Below are positions 36,038 to 45,597 of a stretch of DNA of 64,000 nt, piece after piece. The notes beneath the pieces were generated by a model that made no database searches, was not told the DNA's origin, and saw only the letters and a program-made list of their open reading frames with translations. The stretch comes from Corynebacterium suranareeae. Lineage in GTDB: Bacteria > Actinomycetota > Actinomycetes > Mycobacteriales > Mycobacteriaceae. The position numbers were made by a program, and so were the translations under genes. The DNA is taken from assembly GCF_002355155.1 (NCBI RefSeq), contig NZ_AP017369.1, forward strand, positions 620,001-684,000. The letters run 5' to 3'. The first letter of the stretch is position 1; each line of letters begins with the position of its first letter.

Positions 36038-37481
36038 ATGTCCTTACAATCCCTAAGGAGCAAGACCATTTCTGATTCAACAGTGCAGGAGCATGACGAG
36101 CCACACTTAAAACGTGGCTTGAGCAACCGCCACCTTCAACTCATCGCCATCGGCGGAGCTATCGGAACGGGTCTGTTCATGGGATCCGGCAAAACCATCT
36201 CCGTGGCAGGACCATCCGTGGTGTTGGTCTACGCGATTATTGGTTTTATGCTCTTTTTTTGTCATGCGCGCCATGGGGGAGCTGCTGCTGGCCAATCTAA
36301 ATTACAAATCTTTGCGCGATGCTGTCTCAGATATTTTGGGTCCTGGTGCAGGTTTTGTCACCGGCTGGACATATTGGTTTTGCTGGATTGCCACAGGCAT
36401 GGCAGATATCGTTGCGATCACCGGATACACCCAATATTGGTGGCCTGAAATCCCATTGTGGCTTCCCGGAGTGCTCACCATTGCGTTGCTCTTTGCTCTG
36501 AATTTAGCTGCGGTGCGACTTTTTGGTGAGATGGAGTTTTGGTTTGCCATCATCAAGATTGTGGCTATCGTGGCCTTGATTGCCGTGGGCTTGTTTATGG
36601 TGATCACAGCTTTTGAATCACCATCGGGCAGTACTGCGCAGTTTAGTAATCTGATTGAACATGGTGGATTCTTCCCCAACGGCATTACTGGATTTTTAGC
36701 TGGTTTTCAGATCGCTATCTTTGCTTTCGTTGGTGTGGAATTAGCAGGCACGGCTGCTGCGGAAACTGAAAACCCAACGAAAACTTTGCCTAGAGCTATT
36801 AACTCAATTCCAATCCGCATCGTGGTGTTTTATGTTTTGGCGTTGGCTGTGATCATGATGGTTACACCGTGGAACCAGGTCAGTGCTGACAACAGTCCCT
36901 TTGTGCAGATGTTCGCTTTGGCGGGTATTCCGGCTGCGGCGGGAATCATTAACTTTGTGGTGATCACTTCAGCGGCATCATCTGCCAATAGTGGTATTTT
37001 CTCCACCTCACGCATGCTGTATGGCTTGTCTTTGGAAGGTGCTGCCCCAAAGCGGTGGAGCAAGCTATCGAAGAGTTTGGTTCCCGCTCGCGGTTTAACA
37101 TTTTCTGTAATTTGTTTGATTCCGGCAGTTGGTTTGTTGTACGCAGGCGGCACAGTCATTGAGGCATTTACGCTGATCACCACCGTATCGTCAGTGTTGT
37201 TTATGGTGGTGTGGTCCTATATTTTGGTCGCCTACATCGTCTACCGACGCACCCAACCTGAACTTCATGAACAATCAGTGTTTAAAATGCCCGGCGGTGT
37301 GGTCATGGCTGTTGTGGTCCTGGTCTTTTTCGCAGCCATGTTGGTGGTGCTGTCTCTGGAAGCAGACACACGCGCAGCGTTGATTGCAACGCCTGTGTGG
37401 TTTGTGATTTTAGGTATTGGTTGGTTTGCCATTGGTGGCGCCAAGGGTGCACAGCGCCGCAGCCAAATAACATCCCGCTAG
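36038..37481 (+). pseudogene. Amino-acid permease (AroP/LysP-like APC family) broken by a frameshift
   Basis: The N-terminal part (HLKRGLSNRHLQLIAIGGAI, GTGLFMGSGKTISVAGPS) reads in one frame as far as GFMLFF. The rest (VMRAMGELLLANLNYKSLRD onward, ten more membrane helices) is in another frame. The switch is at a run of seven T at 36254-36260; six T would restore one frame. The start is also odd: AAGGAG at 36055-36060 is followed 7 bp later by ATT (36068), where the family usually has ATG before SDSTVQE. ATG 36038 lies upstream without a ribosome-binding site. The C-terminal piece alone would start from an internal codon near 36240. A sequencing error in the homopolymer is possible. Confidence 0.8.
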
Positions 37482-37517
37482 CTGGCTTAGCCACGTACCT
37501 GAGTTAGACTCGGTGGC

Positions 37518-38204
37518 GTGGCTAAGGCAGATTTAGACAAGGACCCCTTCGATGTGGCATCAATGTTTGATGCCGTCGGAAAAAATTATGATCTCACCAA
37601 CACGGTGCTTTCCTTTGGTCAGGATCGGGTGTGGCGCAAACGTACCCGCCAGCGCCTGGATTTAAAACCCGGGGAGAAGGTACTTGATCTTGCTGCAGGA
37701 ACAGCTGTTTCCACAGTTGAGCTAGCTAAGTCCGGCGCATTTTGTGTGGCGTGTGATTTCTCCCAGGGCATGCTTGCAGCTGGTAAAGACAGAGACGTGT
37801 CCAAAGTTGTTGGCGATGGCATGCGGTTGCCGTTTGCTGATAACAGCTTCGATGCCGTGACCATCTCTTATGGGTTGCGCAATATCCATGATTTCCGCGC
37901 CGGGCTACGGGAAATGGCACGTGTGACCAAACCAGGTGGGCGTCTAACAGTCGCGGAGTTTTCTACCCCGGTGATCCCGGTGTTCGGCACCGTGTACAAG
38001 GAATACTTGATGCGTTTGCTACCGCAGGTAGCCCGCGCAGTGTCTTCAAATCCGGAGGCGTATATCTACCTAGCGGATTCTATTCGCGCATGGCCTAGCC
38101 AGGCTGAACTTGCCCGCGAAATCAACCAAAACGGTTGGCAGGATTGCGGATGGCAAAACCTTACCTTCGGCATTGTGGCTTTGCACTCCGCGATTAAACC
38201 CTAA
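37518..38204 (+). CDS. menG: Demethylmenaquinone methyltransferase
   Basis: 228 residues from GTG 37518. The UbiE/MenG signatures are [17 protein letters not shown] near the N-terminus, the SAM site [16 protein letters not shown] and [21 protein letters not shown]. It methylates demethylmenaquinone, the last core step of menaquinone synthesis. Its end overlaps the convergent reductase gene by 4 bp. Confidence 0.95.
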   Translation: MAKADLDKDPFDVASMFDAVGKNYDLTNTVLSFGQDRVWRKRTRQRLDLKPGEKVLDLAAGTAVSTVELAKSGAFCVACDFSQGMLAAGKDRDVSKVVGDGMRLPFADNSFDAVTISYGLRNIHDFRAGLREMARVTKPGGRLTVAEFSTPVIPVFGTVYKEYLMRLLPQVARAVSSNPEAYIYLADSIRAWPSQAELAREINQNGWQDCGWQNLTFGIVALHSAIKP

Positions 38205-39466
38205 AGGGTGGAATCCCACAGCGGGGAGCCTTTGCGCGCCCAACTGACTAAGGATCCAGACGCCTGCCAACCCCGGGCAAGTAAGTCTTTGTCCTCCTCT
38301 GTAATCAGGTTTCCCATCAACCGTGCTGCCGCCGGCATGATTGCTTTTTGCAACGGACCCCGAAAAGCCAACGGGCCTGCAAATGGCAAAAATTGCGGGT
38401 AGGTCAGCAGCCGGGCAGCGGTACGCGCCAGCATAAACGTCTCACCATAAGCCTGCCGCAGCAGATCCGGCCACAGCAGCGTCAGATCGCGCTTGGGGGT
38501 AGCAACAAGCGTTTCGACGGCCATCGCCGCCGTTTCCAGGCCATAGTCAATGCCTTCACCGTTCAGCGGATTCACGCATGCAGCGGAATCACCAATCAGC
38601 ATCCAGTTCGCGCCTGCCACATTCGACACCGCGCCACCCATAGGCAGCAGGGCAGAGGCAACGTCGAGCTCTGGCCCTAGTTGCCATGCTTTACGACGCT
38701 GACCCGCATAGAAACTCAACAATTTCTTTGTATTAATCTTCGCTGGTCGAGCATCTGTGGATAACGCACCACACCCGAGATTCACCTTGCCGTTGCCAAG
38801 CGGGAAAATCCAGCCATATCCCGGTTGGACCACACCATCTTCATCACGAAGTTCCAGATGGGAATGGATCCACGGTTCATCAGATAGGGGAGTCTCACAA
38901 TAAGCACGGGCAGCGATGCCATACACCTCATCCCGGTGCCACTGCCTGCCCAGCTTTTTACCGAAAGGTGAGCGCACACCATCGGCAATAATCACATGCT
39001 TGGCTTTCACGGTTTTTTCTTCACCTGCGTGATTAATCACCACGCCTTCCAAGAAATTCCCCCTCAAAATGGGGTCTTCGGCAGTAGCATTTTCCCACGT
39101 GGTTACTTCCCGCTGCGACTTAGCCAACTGGAACAGCAAATTATCAAACTCCATCCGCGACATCGCGGAGCCCTTATTAGTGAAATAAGTCTCCGGCCAC
39201 GGTGCTTCCACCGAGCCGCCAAAACCATGAAGTTTTAGGCCTTTGTTGAAGTAATCGCCGGTGACTTGATCTGCAACACCTAAGAGTTCTAGCTGGTGAA
39301 TGGCACGAGGGGTTAGACCATCGCCGCAAGTTTTATCGCGCGGGAAGGAGGAGGCGTCGATAAGCAATGTTTGAAGCCCAGCCCTGGCCGCATGGACGGC
39401 GGCACTGGCGCCTGATGGGCCTGCCCCGATAATCAACACATCAAAAGTTGTAGACACGCACTCCAT
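38201..39466 (-). CDS. menJ: Geranylgeranyl reductase-family flavoprotein, MenJ-like
   Basis: 421 residues from ATG 39466; GTG 39457 ([11 protein letters not shown]) is also possible, and the 39 extra codons upstream are not family-like. The FAD motif is [22 protein letters not shown], given here in part as [15 protein letters not shown], with [15 protein letters not shown] and a GD motif ([20 protein letters not shown]) further on. In mycobacteria the neighbour of menG and a polyprenyl synthase is MenJ, which saturates one isoprene unit of menaquinone. The same gene order here supports that role. Confidence 0.85.
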   Translation of the reverse strand: MECVSTTFDVLIIGAGPSGASAAVHAARAGLQTLLIDASSFPRDKTCGDGLTPRAIHQLELLGVADQVTGDYFNKGLKLHGFGGSVEAPWPETYFTNKGSAMSRMEFDNLLFQLAKSQREVTTWENATAEDPILRGNFLEGVVINHAGEEKTVKAKHVIIADGVRSPFGKKLGRQWHRDEVYGIAARAYCETPLSDEPWIHSHLELRDEDGVVQPGYGWIFPLGNGKVNLGCGALSTDARPAKINTKKLLSFYAGQRRKAWQLGPELDVASALLPMGGAVSNVAGANWMLIGDSAACVNPLNGEGIDYGLETAAMAVETLVATPKRDLTLLWPDLLRQAYGETFMLARTAARLLTYPQFLPFAGPLAFRGPLQKAIMPAAARLMGNLITEEDKDLLARGWQASGSLVSWARKGSPLWDSTL

Positions 39467-39608
39467 TGTTTCAGGCGTAAGAGCCAGAAGACTAACCCAA
39501 GGTGCTTCAAAGGCCTTCCGTCGACTACGGTTAAACGAAAAGCTTTTTGTCCATTTCACTGGATTCATCGAAATTGAATCCACAGTCGATCACCAAAGGT
39601 AGCGATGA

Positions 39609-40661
39609 ATGAGTAGCGGCCGAACCGTTCCAACCCGTTCCCACGGGCTCGGAAAAGAAGGTGTATCCACCAAAGGAGCATCTCAGGTCGAGTTTGGTGA
39701 TCCCGAGCTAACGGCCAGGATCAACGACGCAATGGTGCAGGTGGAAAACCTTCTGCACAAAGAACTATCCTCCGGGGAAGACTTCCTGGTGGACAAAGTC
39801 ATGCACCTCACACGAGCTGGTGGCAAACGATTCCGCCCGATGTTTGCACTATTAGCCTCCGAATTCGGCGACAAACCGCTTAGTGAAAACGTCATCAAAG
39901 CAGCCGTCGTCGTTGAGATCACCCACCTGGCCACCCTCTACCACGACGATGTCATGGATGAAGCCACCATGCGCCGAGGCGTCCCAAGCGCCAACGCACG
40001 ATGGGACAACTCGGTTGCGATCCTTGCCGGTGACATCCTGCTTGCCCATGCATCCCGCATCATGAGCCAACTCGGCACCGAAACTGTTGCGCACTTCGCC
40101 GAAACCTTCGGAGAGCTCGTCACCGGACAAATGCGCGAAACCGTAGGTCCCCGAGACACCGATCCAATTGAGCACTACAACAACGTCATCCGTGAAAAAA
40201 CCGGCGTGCTCATTGCTTCTGCAGGATTCCTTGGCTCCATGCATGCCGACGCAAAACCTGAATACGTCGATGCTCTAAAAAACTTCGGTGCTGCCATCGG
40301 CATGATCTTTCAAATCGTCGACGACATCATCGACATCTTCTCCGAAACCCACGAATCCGGAAAAACACCCGGCACCGACCTTCGAGAAGGCGTATTCACC
40401 CTCCCAGTGCTCTACGCACTGCGCGAAGACACCCCCGTTGGCTCCGAGCTTAGAGACATACTCACCGGCCCCATCGACGACGACGCAACCGTCGAACACG
40501 TCCTAGAACTGCTCTCCCAATCCACAGGACGCCAATCAGCCCTCAACGAGGTCTACCGCTACATGGACATCGCCAACGCGGAACTAGACCGCCTCCCCGA
40601 CAGCACCGTCAAAGAGGCTCTTCGCGAACTTGCAACATTCACCGTCAAACGCGTCGGATAG
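39609..40661 (+). CDS. ispB: Polyprenyl (probably octa/nonaprenyl) diphosphate synthase
   Basis: 350 residues. The first Asp-rich motif DDVMD lies in LYHDDVMDEATMRRG, and the second, DDIID, in FQIVDDIIDIFSE. Both bind Mg-diphosphate. Chain length is not obvious from sequence, but linkage to menJ and menG indicates the menaquinone side chain. It is divergent from menJ, with a 142-bp shared promoter region. Confidence 0.92.
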   Translation: MSSGRTVPTRSHGLGKEGVSTKGASQVEFGDPELTARINDAMVQVENLLHKELSSGEDFLVDKVMHLTRAGGKRFRPMFALLASEFGDKPLSENVIKAAVVVEITHLATLYHDDVMDEATMRRGVPSANARWDNSVAILAGDILLAHASRIMSQLGTETVAHFAETFGELVTGQMRETVGPRDTDPIEHYNNVIREKTGVLIASAGFLGSMHADAKPEYVDALKNFGAAIGMIFQIVDDIIDIFSETHESGKTPGTDLREGVFTLPVLYALREDTPVGSELRDILTGPIDDDATVEHVLELLSQSTGRQSALNEVYRYMDIANAELDRLPDSTVKEALRELATFTVKRVG

Positions 40662-40746
40662 CGTTGAGTTTTGCCCGTTAACCTGCCGATTTGCATTCAA
40701 GGTGGGGTCTCATAGTAAAGTATGAGGCGCACCAAATGAGGTGCCC

Positions 40747-40829
40747 GCCAGATTGCCCGAGCGGCCAATGGGAGCGGACTGTAAATCCGTCGGCTTGCGC
40801 CTACGTAGGTTCGAATCCTACATCTGGCA
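40747..40829 (+). tRNA. tRNA-Tyr (GTA anticodon)
   Basis: The acceptor stem is GCCAGAT/ATCTGGC. The anticodon loop is CTGTAAA, the T loop is TTCGAAT, and a long variable arm is present as expected for tRNA-Tyr. CCA is not fully encoded. Confidence 0.95.
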
Positions 40830-40958
40830 CAAACACCCGCTGTACTTTCTTCAAGAAAGTGCAGCGGGTTTTTGCATGCGCAGGTTCGTGGGGGATTCTC
40901 GGGGTCGGAGTCTTAAGTTCGATTTCACGGTTTCGATTTCTCATTTTCAATTCCTTGA

Positions 40959-40984
40959 GGCGATATCAGGTGGTGGTTGCGACA
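40959..40984 (+). repeat. Left terminal inverted repeat of the IS30 element
   Basis: 26 bp beginning GGCGATATCAGG and ending GGTTGCGACA; 21 of 26 positions match the right end. Confidence 0.9.
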
Positions 40985-41010
40985 CCCTCTTCCTAAAGGA
41001 GTGTCCACCA

Positions 41011-42810
41011 ATGACCAGCAGAGAACAACCCACAACCCAGGAGGCGGTCCGCCGAGTAGCCGACGGGCAGCGAGTAAAAGACGTAGCAGTAGATCTTGGG
41101 ATCCACCCATCCACGATCTACCTAGCGCTCAAGCGCCACGGCCTGCCCGTGGACAAGACCGCACCCCACCGCGTCCTGAACCCACAAACCAATCGGCACA
41201 TCCCGAAAAACACCGAACACCCCACAACCACAGAAGCAGTCGCGAGGGTCAAACGCGGTGAACGAGTCAAAAACGTAGCGAAAGAACTAGGAATCCACCC
41301 ATCCACGATCTACCTAGCGCTTAAGCGCCACAACCTACCGGTCGGGAAAAACGCACCCCACCGCGTCCTGAACCCACAAACCAATCGGCATATCCCTAAC
41401 ACCACGGAACGCCCTGCCACGACAGAAGCCGTTACTCGGGTCAACCGTGGTGAACGAGTGGTTGCTGTGGCCAAGGAACTTGGGCTTCACCCGTCAACGA
41501 TCTACACCGCGATCAAACGCCGCAAAGAAGTAACCGATACCCCCACACCACCGGGTAAGAAAGGAGAAGGTAATCACAGATGCAGCGACACACCCGCACC
41601 TACCACCACGACAACGCAATCACGGTGTACAACGACAGAAGTGCCTGATTCATCATGTTGTTCTAATGATTCTGTGTCGTCGCGTACTGCTGATCACGTT
41701 GTTGCTGATTTCAGTCTGGTTCCTGATACACGAGTAAAAACAGGCCGCGGGGTGCGATTAAGCAGTACCGATCGGCTGGTGATCGCCCAAGGGATTAAAG
41801 AGGGGTTATCCACCCGGCAGATCGGGACAAAACTCGGCCGTCACCATAGTGTGATCGCACGAGAAATCAACCGTGGATCCACCACCTACCTAGATCCAGA
41901 CACCCAAGAGATCAAGCAGTTGGTGTATAACCCACAAACCGCTCACTACCACGCCCAGCAACAAGCACGACGACCAAAGGAAAGGAAACTTGATCGCCCG
42001 GGCCGGTTACGGGATGTGGTGGTGGAGTATTTATTGCGATATTTTTCCCCGAAGCGTGTTGAACAACGCCTTCTTCTGGACTATCCCGATGATAAGAGCA
42101 TGCATATTTCCCACGAGGCGATCTATCAAAGTTTGTATGTCCAAGGACGTGGTAGCTTGCGTGAGATCATTGAAGAAGAACTACGCCAACGCGGAATGAA
42201 TACCAACAAGGTGTTAATCCGTGGTGGGAAAACCCGTCGACCCCGGTCCAAGATCGCTGGGTTACGCAATAGGCGTGGTTGGGTTGTCGGTGCAGAAATC
42301 ACCACGCGCCCACCTGAGGCTGATGATCGTCGGGTTCCAGGGCATTGGGAAGGTGATTTAGTGATCGGTGCAGGGGGTCAATCAGCGTTGTTGACACTGG
42401 TGGAGCGATCAAGTCGGTTTACGTTGTTAAAGCATTTACCTGATGATCATGCCTCGTCCACGGTTGTTGGTGCATTACAGGAAATGATTGCGTCGATGCC
42501 GGGGAAGTTTTCCACGATTACTTGGGATCAGGGATCGGAAATGGCTAGTGCTCGTAAAGTTATTGATCCTGCAGAATGTGGGATTTATTTTTGTGATCCT
42601 CATTCACCGTGGCAGCGTCCGACCAATGAGAATACAAATGGTGAGATCCGGCGGAGGTTTTATCCAAAGGGCACTGATTTCCGTGAGGTAACCCCGGAGC
42701 ATGTCGCGTGGGTTCAAGATGAATTAAACGACACACCGAGGTTGGTGTTAGGCGCGATGACGCCGTATGAGAAAATGAATGAAGTATTAACTGTCGCAAC
42801 CACCCAATGA
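41011..42810 (+). CDS. IS30-family transposase with three N-terminal HTH repeats
   Basis: 599 residues from ATG 41011, with AAAGGA 10 bp upstream. IS30 transposases are usually about 320-480 residues, so this one is long. The extra N-terminus holds three copies of a 64-residue unit (two full, one partial). Each has an HTH of the form EAVxRVxxGxRVxxVAxELG followed by IHPSTIYLALKRH; the two full units are near-identical over PHRVLNPQTNRHIP. The standard IS30 HTH follows (TDRLVIAQGIKEGLSTRQIG). The DDE catalytic residues are D449 (HWEGDLVIG), D506 (ITWDQGSE) and E540 (PTNENTNG). The frame overlaps the right terminal repeat. It appears functional. Confidence 0.93.
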   Translation: MTSREQPTTQEAVRRVADGQRVKDVAVDLGIHPSTIYLALKRHGLPVDKTAPHRVLNPQTNRHIPKNTEHPTTTEAVARVKRGERVKNVAKELGIHPSTIYLALKRHNLPVGKNAPHRVLNPQTNRHIPNTTERPATTEAVTRVNRGERVVAVAKELGLHPSTIYTAIKRRKEVTDTPTPPGKKGEGNHRCSDTPAPTTTTTQSRCTTTEVPDSSCCSNDSVSSRTADHVVADFSLVPDTRVKTGRGVRLSSTDRLVIAQGIKEGLSTRQIGTKLGRHHSVIAREINRGSTTYLDPDTQEIKQLVYNPQTAHYHAQQQARRPKERKLDRPGRLRDVVVEYLLRYFSPKRVEQRLLLDYPDDKSMHISHEAIYQSLYVQGRGSLREIIEEELRQRGMNTNKVLIRGGKTRRPRSKIAGLRNRRGWVVGAEITTRPPEADDRRVPGHWEGDLVIGAGGQSALLTLVERSSRFTLLKHLPDDHASSTVVGALQEMIASMPGKFSTITWDQGSEMASARKVIDPAECGIYFCDPHSPWQRPTNENTNGEIRRRFYPKGTDFREVTPEHVAWVQDELNDTPRLVLGAMTPYEKMNEVLTVATTQ

Positions 42811-42817
42811 CAGCGCC
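42792..42817 (-). repeat. Right terminal inverted repeat of the IS30 element
   Basis: 26 bp; its complement begins GGCGCTGTCATTGG and ends GGTTGCGACA. It includes the last codons of the transposase. Confidence 0.9.
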
Positions 42818-43056
42818 TGAGCTCAATTTCATAAATTCGATTTCCCTCGGTTTTGGGTGACTTTCCTAGCGGTCTCGAAGGTAAGAAATTGAGTACGAGA
42901 TATTGAATGTGTGATCTCGAAGTTAAAGCAGCCAGGGTGTAGCTTCAGAGGGTCTACAGGGCGACTTCACGGTGACGACTTCACGCGCTCAACTTCTTAT
43001 CGGACGACATCGCTACGAAATCGGCCCACCACCCAGCGAAGTCGCCCATAAGAACA

Positions 43057-43221
43057 CGTTTTTTAGCACCACGTTTGCTGGGAACTAACCTCGGTGCGTA
43101 TAAAGTGATTTGAAGTGTTCAAAACATGGCCTTTGACCTGTGATTTTGTGTTTTTAAAACTTCAGGCTAATCTACATAGGACTTCAGCGAAACACAGCTT
43201 GCTGTTTTTGAAGAAGCAGAC
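43057..43221. other. Spacer upstream of the tRNA cluster
   Basis: AT-rich DNA between the repeat and the first tRNA-Thr. It should hold the promoter of that tRNA; no certain element was identified. Confidence 0.4.
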
Positions 43222-43294
43222 GCCCCCTTAGCTCAGTCGGCAGAGCGTTTCCATGGTAAGGAAAAGGTCAACAGTTCGATTCTGTTAGGGGGCT
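43222..43294 (+). tRNA. tRNA-Thr (GGT anticodon), copy 1
   Basis: The acceptor stem is GCCCCCT/AGGGGGC, the anticodon loop is ATGGTAA and the T loop is TTCGATT. It appears identical to the tRNA at 43507. Confidence 0.9.
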
Positions 43295-43506
43295 CTTTTT
43301 GCATTTCTGGGTATTTTTTACAGCCGCTCTAAGATCAGGGTGTTGCCGGTGAAAAGCCGAAACCGGTACCAACATGCAAAACCTTCTAAGAAAACCTGTG
43401 GCTTCCTGCAGATTTGTGTTGCAGTATCAGTTCGGGTTAAAGTTCTTAAGGCTTCAACGGAGCGCAGCGGTAGTTTTCTACAGGTTGTGTTTCCTAAGAG
43501 GTTGAC

Positions 43507-43579
43507 GCCCCCTTAGCTCAGTCGGCAGAGCGTTTCCATGGTAAGGAAAAGGTCAACAGTTCGATTCTGTTAGGGGGCT
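43507..43579 (+). tRNA. tRNA-Thr (GGT anticodon), copy 2
   Basis: 73 nt with the same sequence as copy 1; only a few flanking bases (GACG before, CTCT after) are shared. The 212 bp between the copies contains no gene. Confidence 0.93.
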
Positions 43580-43616
43580 CTGTTGCTTTAATCTTGAAAG
43601 AGATGTTTAGCAATGT

Positions 43617-43688
43617 GGCGGTGTAGCTCAGTGGTAGAGCAAGCGACTCATAATCGCTGTGTCGCGAGTTCAATTCTCGCCATCGCTA
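43617..43688 (+). tRNA. tRNA-Met (CAT anticodon)
   Basis: The acceptor stem is GGCGGTG/CATCGCT, the anticodon loop is CTCATAA and the T loop is TTCAATT. The acceptor stem starts with a G-U pair and no C1-A72 mismatch is seen, so elongator type is more likely than initiator. Confidence 0.9.
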
Positions 43689-43784
43689 CCGCGGATGAGG
43701 CCGCTTCTAACTGCAAATTTTTTGAGGTTGGAAGCGGTGTTTTCGCAAATTGACGGGCTGATGGTAACATTGCCTGTGCTCCAT

Positions 43785-43857
43785 AGGGGCGTAGCTCAAT
43801 TGGCAGAGCAACGGTCTCCAAAACCGTAGGTTGCAGGTTCGATTCCTGTCGCCCCTG
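43785..43857 (+). tRNA. tRNA-Trp (CCA anticodon)
   Basis: The acceptor stem is AGGGGCG/CGCCCCT, the anticodon loop is CTCCAAA and the T loop is TTCGATT, with discriminator G. It lies upstream of secE, as commonly found in actinobacteria. Confidence 0.95.
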
Positions 43858-44119
43858 CAATATTTTCACCCTTGATCTGGTTGAACACTAAAACCAGGTC
43901 AAGGGTGTTTTGCTGTTTCCGGTGAATCTCCCACTTGATTCCCACAATTGGGGTGAAGAGGCCTGAATGTGCCCCACTCAATAGTCAACTTATATTGCAC
44001 GGCTTCGCGGGATTAATGTACTCTCAAAGGTTGAACACAGGGCTGCGATTGTGCTGGATCAAATGTCTGCACGAAAAATTGTTATCGCCCCTGGATGAGA
44101 AGTGATTTTGAGGAGTGCT

Positions 44120-44452
44120 GTGAGCGACGAGCAGAATTCTGGCGTAGGCGGAACGTCTCGCCCAACGGGTAAACGCCAGCTGTCGGGTGCTTCCACTATT
44201 TCGACTTCCTCTTATGAGGCTAAGCAGGTTTCTGCGCCGAAGAAGTCTGATTCTGATTCCAAGCCAGGTGGCGGTGTTGTCTCCTTCTTGCCTGAGGTAG
44301 TGGGGGAGGTCCGTAAGGTTATTTGGCCTACTGCGCGTCAGATGGTTGTTTATACGCTTGTTGTATTGGGTTTCTTGATTGTTTTGACCGCGTTGGTTTC
44401 GGGTGTGGATTTCCTGGCTGGTCTTGGAGTTGAGAAGATTCTGACTCCGTAG
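44120..44452 (+). CDS. secE: Preprotein translocase subunit SecE
   Basis: 110 residues from GTG 44120 with GAGGA 5 bp upstream. The C-terminal SecE core is FLPEVVGEVRKVIWPTARQM followed by one membrane helix; the N-terminal extension is polar and disordered, as usual in actinobacteria. It clamps the SecY channel. It lies between tRNA-Trp and nusG, the standard order. Confidence 0.95.
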   Translation: MSDEQNSGVGGTSRPTGKRQLSGASTISTSSYEAKQVSAPKKSDSDSKPGGGVVSFLPEVVGEVRKVIWPTARQMVVYTLVVLGFLIVLTALVSGVDFLAGLGVEKILTP

Positions 44453-44481
44453 GTAGGATGTGTAACATCTTTTTTGAAAAG

Positions 44482-44516
44482 TCCCGCTGGTTCCGTGAAG
44501 GAGCCGGCGGGATAAT
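44482..44516 (+). terminator. Hairpin between secE and nusG
   Basis: TCCCGCTGGTTCC (44482-44494) pairs with GGAGCCGGCGGGA (44500-44512) and is followed by a short AT-rich tail. It could act as a partial terminator or processing site. Confidence 0.6.
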
Positions 44517-44671
44517 TTGTTGCCCCGGTGGTTGGTTTGGGGCAGTGGATGTAATTGGTTGTTTGTCGCAGTAGCATGGGACGAAAAGCTTTTAGGTGGC
44601 ATGTTGCATCCCCTGCTTTGGCTGGTTTTGCTGGGTTGATGGTCGATAGATAGGTTTGGAGAACACGCATT

Positions 44672-45577
44672 ATGAGCGATGAGAACAACAACGAGTTTGA
44701 TTTTGGTGCGAGCTTTAGTGATGAGTTTGCAGAGGCAGAGCAGGAGCTCACCACTGAAGGCCTCGAGGAAAACGCTGAGGCAAGTACCGAAGTAGACACT
44801 GAGGCAAGTACCGAAGTAGAAACCGAAGACAACGCTGCAGAGGCAACCCCTGCAGAAGAAGAAGCTGATGCAGATAGCCTCGCTCAGGCAGCTGCTGCAC
44901 TTGGTGATACCGATGAGCAGGATGCGGATGCAGAGTACAAGGCTCGTTTGCGTAAGTTCACCCGTGAGCTGAAGAAGCAGCCTGGTGTTTGGTACATCAT
45001 TCAGTGCTACTCCGGCTATGAGAACAAGGTGAAGGCTAACCTTGATATGCGTGCTCAGACCCTTGAGGTTGAGGATGACATTTTTGAGGTTGTTGTTCCT
45101 ATTGAGCAGGTCACTGAAATCCGTGACGGTAAGCGCAAGCTGGTTAAGCGTAAGTTGCTGCCAGGTTATGTTTTGGTCCGCATGGATATGAATGACCGCG
45201 TGTGGTCTGTTGTTCGCGATACTCCTGGTGTGACCAGCTTCGTGGGTAATGAGGGCAATGCAACTCCGGTGAAGCACCGTGATGTGGCTAAGTTCTTGAT
45301 GCCTCAGGAGCAGGCTGTTGTAACCGGCGAGGCCGCTGCTGCTGCTAATGAAGGCGAGCAGGTTGTGGCAATGCCTACTGATGCTAAGAAGCCACAGGTT
45401 GCTGTTGATTTCCAGGTTGGTGAAGCAGTGACCATTTTGACGGGTGCTTTCGCTTCAGTTTCTGCCACGATTTCTTCTATCGATCCTGAGTTGCAGAAGC
45501 TGGAAGTTTTGGTGTCCATCTTCGGTCGTGAAACCCCAGTTGATCTCAGCTTCGACCAGGTGGAGAAGGTTAGCTAA
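44672..45577 (+). CDS. nusG: Transcription termination/antitermination protein NusG
   Basis: 301 residues. The NGN domain starts near residue 105 ([20 protein letters not shown]) and the KOW domain is at the C-terminus ([20 protein letters not shown]). The first ~100 residues form an acidic extension rich in Glu/Asp/Ala. It includes a perfect start to an eight-residue tandem repeat, [16 protein letters not shown], encoded by two near-identical 24-bp units (about 44779-44826). The NGN domain contacts RNA polymerase. A strong terminator follows the stop. Confidence 0.95.
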   Translation: MSDENNNEFDFGASFSDEFAEAEQELTTEGLEENAEASTEVDTEASTEVETEDNAAEATPAEEEADADSLAQAAAALGDTDEQDADAEYKARLRKFTRELKKQPGVWYIIQCYSGYENKVKANLDMRAQTLEVEDDIFEVVVPIEQVTEIRDGKRKLVKRKLLPGYVLVRMDMNDRVWSVVRDTPGVTSFVGNEGNATPVKHRDVAKFLMPQEQAVVTGEAAAAANEGEQVVAMPTDAKKPQVAVDFQVGEAVTILTGAFASVSATISSIDPELQKLEVLVSIFGRETPVDLSFDQVEKVS

Positions 45578-45597
45578 TAGCTCGACCCACACAATTA

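Larger units (their letters stand above)
40959..42817 (+). mobile_element. IS30-family insertion sequence, complete, 1859 bp
   Basis: The ends are 26-bp inverted repeats with 21 matches. They begin GGCG, share GGTGGTTGCGACA at their inner part, and are flanked by a TGA target duplication (40956-40958 and 42818-42820). One transposase frame fills the element. All parts look intact, so it may be active. Comparison with the empty copy of the surrounding repeat at 57 kb confirms the boundaries. Confidence 0.93.
40912..43056 (+). repeat. ~290-bp chromosomal repeat, copy 1, split by the IS30 element
   Basis: Bases 40912-40958 and 42818-43056 together resemble 56961-57280. The match includes CTTAAGTTCGATTTCACG, TTTTGGGTGACTTTCCTAGC, AAGAAATTGAGTACGAGA, TTGAATGTGTGATCTCGAAG and GGGCGACTTCACGG. 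The two parts join exactly at the IS target duplication. A long imperfect hairpin with arms at about 42994-43010 and 43036-43054 lies near its end. No coding potential is seen. Confidence 0.85.

Noticed and set aside
40741..41010. N-terminal extension of the transposase frame upstream of 41011
   Set aside because: It would begin inside tRNA-Tyr and outside the left terminal repeat; the internal ATG has a proper ribosome-binding site.
41011..41560. CRISPR-like array
   Set aside because: The 192-bp repeats are coding (three HTH units), not short repeats with unique spacers. No cas genes are seen.
40747..43857. Prophage or integrative element at the tRNA cluster
   Set aside because: No integrase, phage genes or split tRNA 3' ends; only one simple IS is present.
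44024..45277. Minus-strand frame of 417 codons opposite secE and nusG
   Set aside because: Shadow of two certain genes; composition is not protein-like (long Ser/Asn/Arg runs).
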